A DNA stretch of 64,000 bases from Stomorhina lunata (taxonomy: Eukaryota > Arthropoda > Insecta > Diptera > Rhiniidae). This document shows, one piece after another, positions 12,330-22,919 of the stretch. The stretch spans positions 32,884,632 through 32,948,631 of the forward strand of contig OW121740.1 in NCBI GenBank assembly GCA_933228675.1, written 5' to 3'. The notes beneath the pieces were generated by a model. That model was not told the DNA's origin. It did no database searches and was given only the letters and a program-made list of their open reading frames with translations. The position numbers and the translations under genes are program-made. How positions within the stretch are numbered: position 1 is the first letter of the stretch; the number at the start of each line of letters is the position of its first letter.

Positions 12330-13405
12330 ACTATTTAGGAAATTTAAAAAAAACTTTAATATATATAGGAAATTTCTCAAAAATTTACTTTTTATAGGAA
12401 ATTTTTTCGAAAATTTACTTTTTATAGGAAATCTTTCGAAAATTCACTTTTAATAGGAAATTTTTCGAAAATTCTCTTTTCATAGGAAATTTTTCGGAAA
12501 TTAAATTTTTATAGGAAATTTTTCGAAAATTGACTTTTTATAGGAAATTTTTCAAAAATTTACTTTTGATAGGAAATTTTTCAAAAATTGACTTTTTATA
12601 GGAAATTTCCCAAAAATTGACTTTTTATAAGAAATTTTCCAAAAATTGACTTTTTGTAAGAAATTTTTCAAAAATTGACTTTTTATAGGAAATATTTCAA
12701 AAATTGACTTTTATAGGAAATTTTTCAAAAATTGACTTTTTATAGGAAATTTTCGAAAATTGGCTTTTATAGGAAATTTTTCGAAAATTCACTTTCTATA
12801 AGAATCTTTTCGAAAATTTACTTTTTATAGGAAATTTTTCGAAAATTTCCTTTTTATCGGAAATTTTTCGAAAAATGACTTTTTATCTGAAATTTTTGGA
12901 AAATTGACTATTTATAAGAAATATTTGGAATTGATTTTTGATAGGAAATTTTTCGAAAATTGACTTTTGTATAGGAAATATTTCAAAAATTCACTTTTTA
13001 AAGGAAATTTCTTGAAAATTGACTTTTAATAGGAAATTTTTAGAAAATTTACTTTTAATAGGGAATTTTTTTAAAATTGACTTTTTATACGAAATTTTTC
13101 GAAAATTGACTTTTTATAAGAAATTTTTCGAAAATTGACTTTTTATAGGAAACTTTTAAAAAATTTAGTTTTTATAGGATATTTTTCGAAATTTTATTGG
13201 AAATTTTTTGAAAATATAATTTTTATACAAAATTTTTCTAAAATTTTCTTTTTATTAGAAATTTTTCTAAAATTTACTTTTTGTAGGAAATTTTTCTAAA
13301 ATTTACTATTTATAGGAAAATTTTCGGAAATTAACTTTTATAGGAAATTTTATTTCAATTTACTTTTTATAGGAAATTTTTCGAAAATTTGCTTTTTATA
13401 AGAAA
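12330..13405. repeat. 29-bp AT-rich minisatellite array 2
   Basis: About 37 units of the same basic motif as array 1, with TTTTTCGAAAATTGACTTTTTATA-type variants: CGAAAA instead of CAAAAA, and ACTTTTTATA. The consistent variant bases show that this array amplified separately from array 1 after an ancestral split. Confidence 0.93.
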
Positions 13406-14144
13406 AATCGGACTTAAACCCTTTTTCCTTATTACCACAGATACAAAGACATTATTACTTTTCTAAGTGGAAAAAATATTCAAAAAATATTTTGCATTTA
13501 AAAAAATCTTAAATTTTCAAATCAATTATAATTAAAACTAAAATACTTTTGAGTTATAAAAAACTAATAAAAGTATTGTTAAAATATTTTTTAGAAAAAA
13601 ATCTTCAATCTTATTAATGTTCTATTAATGATTATCACACCACTTGTTTGTTGGCCGGCGAAACATACAAAATGCTACATTCTAAATTTTAATGAGGCAG
13701 AAAATTTTTTAAAAATACGTGTATCTATTCGATTTAAAACTATGTTAGCCATTTCAAATTTTTTGTATGTCTGAAAATATTTTATTTAAATCTTTGATTT
13801 TTAGAACAAAACATAAAACGTTGATTCGTTATAGTTTATGATGTGAAAATAGGTATATTCATTTGAGTGATTCATTTGTAACAACCTATTGTAGCGTAGA
13901 ACGAAATAACTTTAACTAATCATAATAAAAACTTAATTATAGAGTATGTTGTGGTATTGGTTGGTAATGTGGTATAGTAACATTTTCTTAAAATGCCGAT
14001 AACAGTATAGCGAAAACACAATTTAGTTTAGTGTTTCTGAGGCATAAGAGAAAAAAATCTATGTGTCTGTCAAAAAAATTCGATTTAGTGTGTGAGATAG
14101 ACTAACTTTTTTGGGTTGGAGTTTAATAATAAGTATTTCAAAAA
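13406..14144. other. AT-rich non-coding stretch
   Basis: No recognised element. A weak match to GTGGTAATGTGG near 62487 exists around 13963 but is too short to define a repeat. Confidence 0.5.
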
Positions 14145-14735
14145 ATTGTCTATAGAAAATTTTTTTATCAAAAATTTTTCTATAGAAAATTTTTTTATCA
14201 AAAATTTTTCTATAGAAAATTTTTTTATCAAAAATTTTTCTATAGAAAATTTTTTTATCAAAAATTTTTCTATAGAAAATTTTTTTATCAAAAATTTTCT
14301 ATAGAAAATTTTTTTATCAAAAATTTTTCTATAGAAAATTCTTTTATCAAAAATTTTTCTATAGAAAATTTTTTTTATCAAAAATTTTTCTATAGAAAAT
14401 TTTTTTATCAAAAATTTTTCTATAGATCAAAAATCAAAAATTTTTCTATAGAAATTTTTTTTATCAAAAATGTTTGTATAGAAAATGTTTTTATCAAAAA
14501 TTTTTGCATAGAAAATTGGAAATTTTTTTTATAGAAAATTTGTTTATCAACAATTTTTCTATAGAATATTTTTTTATCAAAAATTTTTCTATAGAAAAAT
14601 TTTTTATCAAATATTTTTTGTTATACAAATATTTTTATCGAAAAATTGTCTGTAAAATATAATTTTTATCGAACAATTTTCCAAAGAAAAATATTTTTAT
14701 TAAAAATTTTTCTGTAAAAAAAATGTTGGATCGAA
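14145..14735. repeat. 30-bp minisatellite array (TATAGAAAATTTTTTTATC type)
   Basis: The unit is TATAGAAAATTTTTTTATC followed by AAAAATTTTTC (30 bp), first clear at 14151-14180. The first units are nearly perfect, and the array decays after about 14430. Because 30 is divisible by three and the unit lacks stops in some frames, both strands carry long open frames with a 10-residue period (for example KKFSIEKFLI on the minus strand). These are by-products of the repeat, not genes. Decayed relatives lie at 25.6-26.1 and 39.8-40.2 kb. Confidence 0.93.
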
Positions 14736-14837
14736 AATATCTAAAAAAAAATATCTAAAATTTTCTAATATTAGACTTTATTTCTGTTTTGAAAAATATT
14801 CCCAATACTTACAAAATTATTTAAAATGCTTAGTTTC

Positions 14838-16022
14838 GTGGCAACAATGTTCTAGACATGATAAAAAAATTAGTAAGGTATAACCGTTCTCTCTTTTGTC
14901 AGCCATATTAACTTTCTGACGTTTGATCGAATTATTATTTTCTTTTCTCAAATTATGCTACCATACTACTTTTGAAAATCCCAGTTTCTGTTTGCTATTA
15001 TACTATAAACACAATCACGACTGCAGGCTACGGGCTACAACCTGTTAAAATTAGAATAGATTCATTCAAATAGAGATAATTTTTTTAAGCGTCGACATAG
15101 CCACACGACTACCGTAGACAAAAAATATATAGACGTAGACAAAAAATATATATACATTTTATATGTATATAATATAAATGTGTATATTTATATAACTCTA
15201 ACTCAATAAAAGTAAAATTTTACCCTGTCATAACTAACACGCTACATATGCTAGAGCTAAGTAGTTTATGTTATATAAAAGTCCAGTATATCCTGTATAA
15301 AATTCATTATATAAAAGACCATACTTATGTATATATTATTTTAAGATATGCTAATTTTTATAACCAAAGTCGGTTGTAAAAATATGTTTTGAGTATATGA
15401 GCTCTTAATCTTTATAAATCGGAAGAATGTATATCATTTGAATGATACTTTCAGTAGCTTTTGTTTGATATACCAGTTTATATCGGATATAAACTTCTAA
15501 AGTTATGCCGTATAATTTTTGAAAATTAAAAAGCCCATAATTCTCATACTATAAAAGATCACACCAAAATCTATCTATAAGAACATATTTGAAGATACGT
15601 TTTTAAAATAAAATTTTGGTGAAAATACAATTTTCAATCCCAAAAAGAAGCTGAAAAAACTGTAACATAAATTATAAAAAAATATGTTACACAAAAATAC
15701 TTTAAATATATTATGACAAAATTGAATTGTCTCAAGTCTTCTTTTCCTTGTGCAGGATCCGCTAAACTTTATAAAATAAGTTTTAACGAAATGTTTACAA
15801 CACATTACACATTATACGTTAAAAATTTCCTGATAATAATATTCCCATTTCTCACATGTGGCAACGACTTTAATAATTGTTTACAAAAAACATATTTCAA
15901 ATATTTCGCATTTACTTCAAAAATTTTTTTTGTAAGAGAGAACGGTTATACCTTACAATTTTTTTGCCATGGTTCTAGATTATATTTCTGTGTTCTCTCG
16001 AACCATGTATTTTGTTGCCATA
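14838..16022. mobile_element. Inverted-repeat DNA element, unclassified
   Basis: The left end (about 14850-14905) and right end (about 15935-15985) are inverted copies sharing TCTAGA.CATG, an A run, then GTAAGGTATAACCG followed by TTCTCTCT. The motif TGGCAACAA lies outside both (14840 and, inverted, 16014), with an extra ~25 bp on the right. The interior is AT-rich without a recognisable transposase. I see no certain target-site duplication, so the superfamily is open. Confidence 0.55.
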
Positions 16023-16743
16023 AATTGGATTTTAATTTGTTTCTTGCCTATATTGTTTCTTTAACAAAGCGGCATCAACCAACTCTGTTAACATCCAAAT
16101 ACCAACTGAACTCATTTTCACGAGTTTTATTAATGATCGTGGTACTGGTGGTATGGGCTGCCTTCTGCTGCTTATAAGTAAACCAATCAAATCTTGATCA
16201 CTTTTTGAGTTAATTACTCGTAAATTTGATCAAATTTGGTACAGAATTTTTTTATTGTGGGAACATTGCTATTGCAAATGGCCAAGTTTGTTTTTTGTTA
16301 AGTCCATAACAGTTATTATGGTGAGCAAGTTTTTTCTTCATTTCTCTGCTCATTCCAATATTTTACAATAATTAAAAGATCCGCACTACCCAAAAGCTAT
16401 TTTACCTCTGAGGTGATCTAATTTGAAGCCAAATAATTCACCTTATGAAAACGCAATTAAACTAAAAGTCCAAAAATCTGAAGACCTGGGTACTCCTTTA
16501 CAATTGTTTTATACACACTGATGCATCAGATTTACGGTTTAGAAGATAGCAGGGCGAAATTTAGACAAATCAGAGACTGATCCACATGTCGTAAATGAAG
16601 GTTGACTTACCATCAAAGTTTATATTATAGTCGATTTTGTTGATAAGAGCTCTTCAAAAGTTTATGTACCGAAAGATACTTAAATAGATTAAGCGAATGG
16701 GTATTTAGGGTGAGCATTCTACCACCCTATCCTCCAAAAAATG
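16023..16743. other. Mostly unrecognised; probable decayed LINE sequence toward the right end
   Basis: The higher GC content after about 16480 and the RNase H remnant that follows suggest upstream parts of the same LINE, but I cannot follow a reading frame here. Confidence 0.35.
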
Positions 16744-17200
16744 GGGATATATTTTCTAATAGTCAAGCTGCATTTAAGCCTATAGATTCTGTCTTCTTAA
16801 ATTTAATGTCAGCCCTGGCTCAGTTCTTCAGAATCTATCTTTTGTTTGTTCCTGGCCATTGGGACATATATAGGTATATATAATTCCCCGACAACATTCC
16901 AATTGGAACAATGGGTACTTCTTTCAGACAATGAGCTGGATCCGATTCTATTTTTAGACTCATTGTAAGGGACCAACGTTTTAACGCCGGCTCCAACGGT
17001 AAATGCATAAGTTAGTGGCTAGCTGAGTTATGAGAACAGGTTTTTTTTGAAAATTTAATTTTTTCAAGAGGGTCTGGCCGGGGATCGAACTTAGGACCTC
17101 AGGTGGATTACTAAACTGCTACACCACGGCGGCCATTGGGACATACTAGGGAAAATATTTAGAACAGCCGAAATAGACAAATTTGTAGCTACCCGTTTCA
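16744..17200 (+). pseudogene. LINE RNase H domain remnant, split by a SINE
   Basis: The plus-strand frame at 16744-16866 has IFSNSQAAFK followed, about 25 residues on, by IYLLFVPGHWDI. This is the order of the RNase H domain found at the C-terminus of some insect non-LTR retrotransposons: (Y/F)SDSQAA, then L.W.PGH..I.GN. The usual catalytic Asp in 'SDSQAA' is Asn here. The frame is broken right after the GHWDI codons by the SINE at 16868-17130 and resumes after its duplicated target. It is a dead fragment; the RT domain of the same copy is not recognisable nearby on this strand. Confidence 0.6.
16868..17130 (-). mobile_element. tRNA-derived SINE with 15-bp target-site duplication
   Basis: The 263-bp insert is flanked by perfect direct copies of GGCCATTGGGACATA (16853-16867 and 17131-17145). 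Read on the minus strand it begins GCCGTGGTGTAGCAG. It has a polymerase III A box TGGTGTAGCAG (17126-17116), which fits TRGYNNARNNG, and a B box AGTTCGATCCC (17091-17081). The body runs to an AT-rich 3' tail (ATTATATATACCTATA). A tRNA-like head with internal promoter, an AT-rich tail and a long duplication are the marks of a SINE mobilised by target-primed reverse transcription. It sits inside a LINE RNase H remnant. Confidence 0.88.
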
Positions 17201-17615
17201 TATGTACTAGAACCTGTTAACATTATCATCACTACCAAAACTCGATGTATCATCACTTGTGTCCGTAATGACAGGACATTGTCGATTGGAAGGCATATGA
17301 TTAAGCTGAAAGTTATGACGAGTTACTTTCGTAAAAGCTATGGTATCCATCAAGGCAGAGTTTCCACAAAAAGAAATACATATTGTTGTTGCAAGCATGA
17401 AATTATGTTGGCCCTTATTTATCATACCTCGTTTTAGTCGAATATTTTCTATTCTAGAAACCGCTCTAGTCGTGTATCAATAAAAATTATTCACATATGC
17501 GAGGAAAACATGGCTTTCGCTTTTTAAAGTGACTGTTTAATTGACCTTTGTGACTTCATATCTTGTTTATGAATTGGAGATAGTATTCCATAATGTTTTT
17601 CGTCTTTTACATTTC
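17201..17615. other. No feature recognised
   Basis: A 72-codon minus-strand frame at 17207-17425 has no family signature that I know. Given the LINE remnants on both sides it may be decayed LINE sequence. Confidence 0.35.
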
Positions 17616-17683
17616 TCAACCGGAATTCCATCAGTATCTAAAGCTTTGTTAAGTTTGAGGCTTGTTATCAAGGCTTTGACTTC
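17616..17683 (-). pseudogene. LINE reverse transcriptase fragment
   Basis: The minus-strand frame reads EVKALITSLKLNKALDTDGI then PVE. This matches the N-terminal RT motif of non-LTR elements, 'EV..AI..LK..KAPG.DGIP.E'. The fragment is short and the sequence beyond it is out of frame. It differs in sequence from the RT remnant at 29.4-29.57 kb, so it comes from another LINE lineage. Confidence 0.55.
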
Positions 17684-18326
17684 ATTCATCATCCATCACC
17701 TCTGAATGTCACTGGGTATCTTCCATCAGTGGTATTTCCATCAGTTCTATTTCCAGCCGACAGCAGATTGGAAAAATTATAGTTCAAAATTTTAATCATA
17801 ATTTATGACCATATCATATTCTGGGCTATCAGATGAATTTTTAACCCAAATTGTACCCGTATGTCCATATGGACACAAAACTTTACTTTTGCTAAAACAG
17901 CCTGTAAATGTAAACGATTTTCTTTAGAATTACGATATAATCTTTTTTTAAAGTTGATTTTGGTTCGTAAACAGTGAATGGAAAAGTTCAAAAATTCAAA
18001 ATATTGAAAAAAGTTCTGGAACAATTAGGGTTAATTTTCTGTTTTACTCGCTAGTAAAATTTTGTGGTATCATACTACCATCTTTCCATTTCGTGTTTCT
18101 TTATGCCGGACAAACGCTCTTCCCTCTTTTATTAGCTACCAGTATGGTTCCATTGCAGCTCTGAGGTAAAATCGCCTCATTAGATATATGAAGATCGAAA
18201 TGAAAGATATTTCAGAAACGTTTGTATAGCATACTTTTAGGAAAATTTAAATATTATGTAACATATATAAGAATCACTACATTCTAACTTATTTGTCAAA
18301 AGTTAGGTTTTGACACACACACGTAA
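17684..18326. other. No feature recognised
   Basis: AT-rich sequence up to the target-site duplication of the hAT element at 18335. Confidence 0.45.
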
Positions 18327-18334
18327 ATGTTTAG

Positions 18335-19145
18335 TAGAGCGTCTCGACTTATGGGAAAAAAAAAATAAAATTCGCCTTACACCATCGAATATAAAGCATT
18401 GCTGTAAGGCAGTTTCGAAAAAAAATTTAATTTTTTTCGTCGCACATTGGGGTCGCCAAAATATATTTTTCGTTATATCTTCGCCATTTGCAGTCGGATC
18501 TTGAAGTGTAATATATCGATGTTTTTGTCTCGCGGAGGCCAACATTTTTCCTTATTAGTCGTTATTCTCATATATCCAGTTCTAGTATTTATCTATCAGA
18601 CCTCTGTTGCTACCACCCCAAATATCAGAATATTAAAGCTCTTAATAAATCGTTAAACTTTTACTAAGGAAGTTTTTCGATTTTTCAAACCGATCTATTA
18701 AAAACAAGCAATTTCTTATTTTGCCGCATATAGGGATAGCCAAAATAAATGTTTCATTACATCTTCGCCATTTACAGTCTGATCTTAAAGTGCAATATAT
18801 CGATGATGATGATGATGAAATCATTGACATCAAGTATATTCTTCTAGTACCTACCCAAGATGTCTTAACTCATACAACATTTAAAATTTTAAATCTTTTA
18901 ATCAATTGTGTTTTGAAGCGATAGAAGTTTGCTATATTTTTGATGACTCTCAAGTTCAGAAAAAATGTGGCCCATATATCAAACTTTAAAATTCGACTGC
19001 AAATGGCGAAGATATAATGAAAAATGTGTTTTGGCGATATCAATGTGCGGCGAAAAAAATTAAGAATTTCTTTTTCGAAGCTGTCTTACAGCAATGCTTT
19101 ATATTCGATGGTGTACGTCGCACTTTATTTTTTCGAGACGCCCTA
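18335..19145. mobile_element. Non-autonomous hAT element with long inverted repeats
   Basis: A perfect 8-bp duplication, ATGTTTAG, flanks the element (18327-18334 and 19146-19153). The ends are TAGAGCGTCTCGA and, inverted, TAGGGCGTCTCGA. An 8-bp target and ends starting TAGRG fit the hAT superfamily. The inverted repeats are about 175 bp, unusually long, and share CACCATCGAATATAAAGCAT and ATCTTCGCCATTTGCAGTC. A third partial copy of the arm, in direct orientation, lies at 18720-18800. There is no transposase. The short reading frames here are by-products of the arms. Confidence 0.9.
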
Positions 19146-19154
19146 ATGTTTAGG

Positions 19155-19235
19155 TATCCCTAAGGTATGTTATATAATATTTTCTTAAAAGTTTGAGTTT
19201 TTGATCGATATCGAATGCGGCCTTCTGACCCCCGG
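19155..19235 (+). repeat. Dispersed repeat fragment (copy of 30-110)
   Basis: It shares the core GATCGATATCGAATGC and its flanks with the window's left end. It begins just after the right target duplication of the hAT element. Confidence 0.45.
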
Positions 19236-19319
19236 TTGCTATAGGCAATATTATTGCCTAATAACCTTGATTTTTAGCTTTAGTTAAACTTTATACTACT
19301 TATCATACAAATGGTTTCT

Positions 19320-19500
19320 TTGCAGTTACCTCTTCGTCTGTAGCTTTCTTAATAGAGTCTAAAATGTGTTGCCATTGATCATTAATGTTGTCGAGGTGTG
19401 GGTTCTTGAAAGAAGTATTTGTAACTGATTTAAGGAATATGCCTGATCTGTTTCTTGTTAAAGCAGCTTCTCCTGCCTTGATCTTGTTATTTAATTACTT
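19320..19500 (-). pseudogene. LINE endonuclease-RT linker fragment
   Basis: On the minus strand one frame reads, in order, KAGEAALTRN, then INDQWQHILDSIKKAT. The block 'IN.QW.H....I..A' is typical of the linker between the AP endonuclease and RT domains of a common insect LINE. It also occurs at 33.1 kb as INEQWQHFADDIKTAA. The fragment is isolated and lacks both catalytic domains. Confidence 0.55.
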
Positions 19501-20059
19501 TACTGCAAATAAACCCTTCTAAGGAATTGATTTGTCCGAATCAAAGTTCAATAAGCTACAAATATAAATAACAACCCTCGTTCATCATTTGAAAATACAA
19601 AGTTCATTAGAGTATGAAAGTACTTCCTAATAATCATACTTTAAAAATATCTTTGGTATTTTTAAACATTTCACAATATTTAGAATAATTAACTTTAAAT
19701 TGCTAAATCTAAAAATTCTCTAAAATATGAAGTAATTTACTAGTCGCTCTTCACCAAAATGATGTTTCAGCAACTCAGATCTTTGTAGTTTTCTTGTTTA
19801 GTTCGGTCAACAGCCACCAAAAAGAAAAATTTTCAAAGAAAAAAACTATTTGACTACAACCAAAAAAATACAGACATCACAAATTTTCATTTTTATATGC
19901 GTAACGTCTGTGTTCGCGTCCCTAGTAGTAGTGGTAGTGTTGGCCAAGATTTGTTAAAAAAAATCCAAATTATATTTACATATAAAATTAAGCAAAAACT
20001 GAAAGAAAGAAAAAAAAACTAAAAAATAAATAACGAAATAAAAAATACAAATATTTTTT
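19501..20059. other. AT-rich stretch, no feature recognised
   Basis: Mostly AT-rich; the segment around 19905-19950 (GCGTCCCTAGTAGTAGTGG) is richer in GC than its surroundings but has no identifiable role. Confidence 0.4.
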
Positions 20060-20500
20060 TTTTATGAAAGAGTGGAAACGTTTCGTTAGAAGAACATGAA
20101 TATGAACATTTTGTTAAACGCATCCCCAATTAAAGAGTTCGTTGGTCAGCTGCAGTACTAAAGTATCTTGGTCGCGTGCGTGTTGTGTTAGAACATTTAT
20201 TTTTTTGCCTGAAACGAAACGAATCGAAAAAAGATAATGAAAATAATAAAGCGAATTTATTTAAAATATATAATGCCATAGAAATGTTTATGGGCTAATA
20301 TTCAAAGAAAAGAAATAAATCTTTTTTATTTTATTTATTTAATTTTTATATTCAATAAAAATATTTGTGGGAAAAATACTTGTGTAGTGTGTTTTATCGG
20401 AGAAAATTAAACGTTTTTTTTTAATAAAAAAAAAAAACTATTAAAGGCAAAATTTAATTAATGTTTCTGACATCCCTATGAGTTCATTTTATGATTCTGA
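20060..20500 (+). promoter_or_regulatory. Candidate promoter / non-coding first exon (weak)
   Basis: An island of single-copy-looking sequence with more GC than its surroundings contains GTTCGTTGGTCAGCTGCAG and TTGGTCGCGTGCGTG, then a CGAAACGAAACGAATCG stretch of the kind common in fly 5' UTRs. A consensus splice donor, TCTGA|GTAAGT, lies at 20500/20501. No initiator or TATA box can be assigned with confidence. If the host exons at 45.5 and 61.8 kb are real, this could be an upstream untranslated exon of that gene. This is inference from composition and one donor site only. Confidence 0.2.
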
Positions 20501-20689
20501 GTAAGTTTTTATGATTTTCTTATATAAATTGACATTAAAAACAAAATTATTAAATATTTTTTATTTTACAATTTAAAATTATGAACTTTAATTAAAATGA
20601 TAAATTTCATAAGGATTATGATACAGAAAAATTAATTGAATATATAAATTTTTCATTAAAAAAAAATTATTCAATAGGAAGCATTTTAC

Positions 20690-20760
20690 AAAAGGGTGGG
20701 ATTTGAACCTGCGCCATTAATTATAAATTACCATTCGAATTACAAACTAGTACTTACTGT
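20690..20760 (-). repeat. tRNA-like fragment (B box), possible SINE head
   Basis: Read on the minus strand, GCGCAGGTTCAAATCCCACC contains a good polymerase III B box (GGTTCAAATCC, 20709-20699) in a T-arm-like context. The expected A box upstream is not convincing and no cloverleaf can be drawn, so it is not called a tRNA gene. Confidence 0.35.
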
Positions 20761-21290
20761 AATAACTTTTGAGTAATTTTAAAGGTATGTTACAGTCATT
20801 ACAAGGTAATAAATTAACGGAGTACATCCCATTACCAAAGTTTTGATGAGTAATATTTGAAAATGTTTGTATATGGGCAAATTCTGCGTGACGAACGATA
20901 AATTTGTACGGATTTTGTTGAACTTAAATAAATCCCATTGTCGTTTTATACGAGGTATCTTTGCACAGATTTCAGAGAATATTAGCCCATCGATTGTGCT
21001 ATCGAATGGCATATTTTTTTGGGAAAAAAGATATTCGCTTTTAAAGTACTGTGACGGACGCTACAAAAATGGAAGTGACTTTTTTTTCAACACTTGTTTC
21101 TGTAAATTTGATCAAATCGGTCATAGTATTTATATCACTCCAATTACTTTTGATGGGGTCTTTTACATCTAATTGTTTAAGAATGGGAACTGAGTTTTCA
21201 AATTCTAAATACTGAGTTTCAAATTCTAAAAAACCGATGATCGAAGAAGGAGCAGTCGTTTGACATTTTCCAATTTGTGATAAAGTAAGA
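20761..21290. other. No feature recognised
   Basis: Contains a 101-codon plus-strand frame (20867-21172) without recognisable motifs or coding-like composition. Confidence 0.4.
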
Positions 21291-21294
21291 ATAC

Positions 21295-21590
21295 CTAGAG
21301 CTTACCAAAGTAATATCGCGAACCTCTACCTCTATTACTAACTACAATCGTGACTTCTGAACCTACATTGATAACATCAGAGCTGCTGCAAAGAGGAAAA
21401 TCAAAAGTAGACTCACCTCTTTCATTTGGAGCTACCCCAGATTGTGTGGTGAGCATTGGCATCAGCTTCGATTTTAAGTGGCAGATTTCAACCGCTACAT
21501 TTAGCAAGAGCTCCCTTGCCCCAGCCATATCTGGCGTCTTCCTGACTAAAGCGTCTTCATCACTTCTCTGGCACTAACTTTGCAGAAAAT
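21295..21590 (-). pseudogene. LINE AP endonuclease fragment
   Basis: Minus-strand frames give EADANAHHTIWGSS, then after a frameshift NERGESTFDF, then VGSEVTIVVSNR. This is the endonuclease pattern of Jockey/I-type LINEs: 'DANAHH..WGSS....RG..L..F......L...N.G..PTFV..R'. The key Asp-Ala-Asn-Ala-His-His block is intact, but the frame is broken and both flanks are unrelated. Confidence 0.65.
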
Positions 21591-21639
21591 TTGGTCTCAT
21601 AACAGGCCACATATTTTGTTAGGAGTTCCTAATCCATCC

Positions 21640-21725
21640 ACTGTATATAAAAATTCCCTTATTACTCGATCTATACGGCAAGAAAGATACCCATAGTTAA
21701 AATTTTATCAAAAGCATTAGAGCCG

Positions 21726-21794
<69 letters not shown>

Positions 21795-22900
21795 GGTTAT
21801 CTCGAAAACGGCTCTAACGATTTTGATTAAATTTGAACGGAGGGCACCATTTTGATGTATAGGATTATATATATATACGGGGGTAAAAGGGGAAAAAATC
21901 GAAAACGTTTGATCTCCTTAAGTAATAGGTACAGAAACAAAATTAAACTGTAAAAATAAGTGGACAGGTGTTTGGTACTTTTCTGAAACTATGCCCGATA
22001 GAGGGTAAAAAGTGATAAAAGTAGTTTTTTTGTACTTTTTTAACCCACACTTATCTTTTGAACCAAAAATAGAGAAAGGAACTTTGTACTAGAATCAATA
22101 TATTTGGCACTTTTTTTATTTCGGGGGCCATATATGCAGACTGAACTTTTTAAGATTAGGGGATAAAAATTGGAACAAATTGGTAATGTTATAACTTTTA
22201 AACAAATTAATGTTTGTATGTGCTTTATAGAATAGTAAACTATGCATTTGATCATGCTATGATCTTTAGAAAAGTTAAAGCGCATGAGCCGACGAAGGTT
22301 TGTTAGTGGTATGACTAATAACCGACAGGTGGCACCACCAAAAAGTACTCAAAGTGAATTAAGTCGTAAACTGTATATTTGATCGTGCTATGATCTTAAG
22401 CAAAGTTGTTACGCATGAGCCGGCGAAAGTTTCTTAGTTTGTATGACCAATTTCCAGCAGGTGGCGCCACTGAAAATTACTCAATGTAAATTAAATCGTG
22501 ATCTGCACATTTGATCATGCTGTAATCTTTAACAAAGTTGTTGCGGATAAGCCGACGAAGGATTCTTAGTTGGTAAGACCGATTTCCGATAGGTGACTCC
22601 ACTTAAAATTATTCAGAGTTGTGGCGCATGAGCCGACGAAGGTTTCATGGTTTGTATGAACAATAAACAGCAGCTGATGCCACTGAAAATTTCTTAAAGT
22701 TGCGTATGAGCCGACGAGAGTTTCTTAGTAAGTATTTATGACCAATTCCCAAAAATTATTCAAAATGAATTGAACTGTAAACTATGCATTTGATCGTGTG
22801 TTAATCGGACAAAATTAATAAAATGATTCAAAATTAATTGGATATTTGTGTGCGGTGTCTTTTCTATAAATTAATTTATTTTGCTAATATTTTATGCAAT
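21640..22900 (+). mobile_element. Helitron-like element, copy C (diverged, 3' truncated)
   Basis: From 21793 the sequence follows copy A (GGTTATCTCGAAAACGG, then the same internal tandem repeats), but with many substitutions and deletions. The 3' hairpin and CTRR end are absent; similarity stops near 22900, where DINE-like sequence begins. To the left of the (AT)n tract, 21640-21730 is an inverted copy of the element's own 5' region (GAGCCGTTCTATATA), so two 5' ends face each other. Confidence 0.65.
21731..21792. repeat. (AT)n microsatellite
   Basis: Uninterrupted AT dinucleotides between the inverted and direct 5' ends of Helitron-like copy C. Confidence 0.9.
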
Positions 22901-22919
22901 AAAATTGTAAACTCGTTTG

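Noticed and set aside
14085..14662. Possible repeat protein on either strand
   Set aside because: Generated by the 30-bp minisatellite, open on both strands, with no transcript signals.
20690..20760. tRNA gene
   Set aside because: Only a B box fits; no A box, anticodon stem or cloverleaf.
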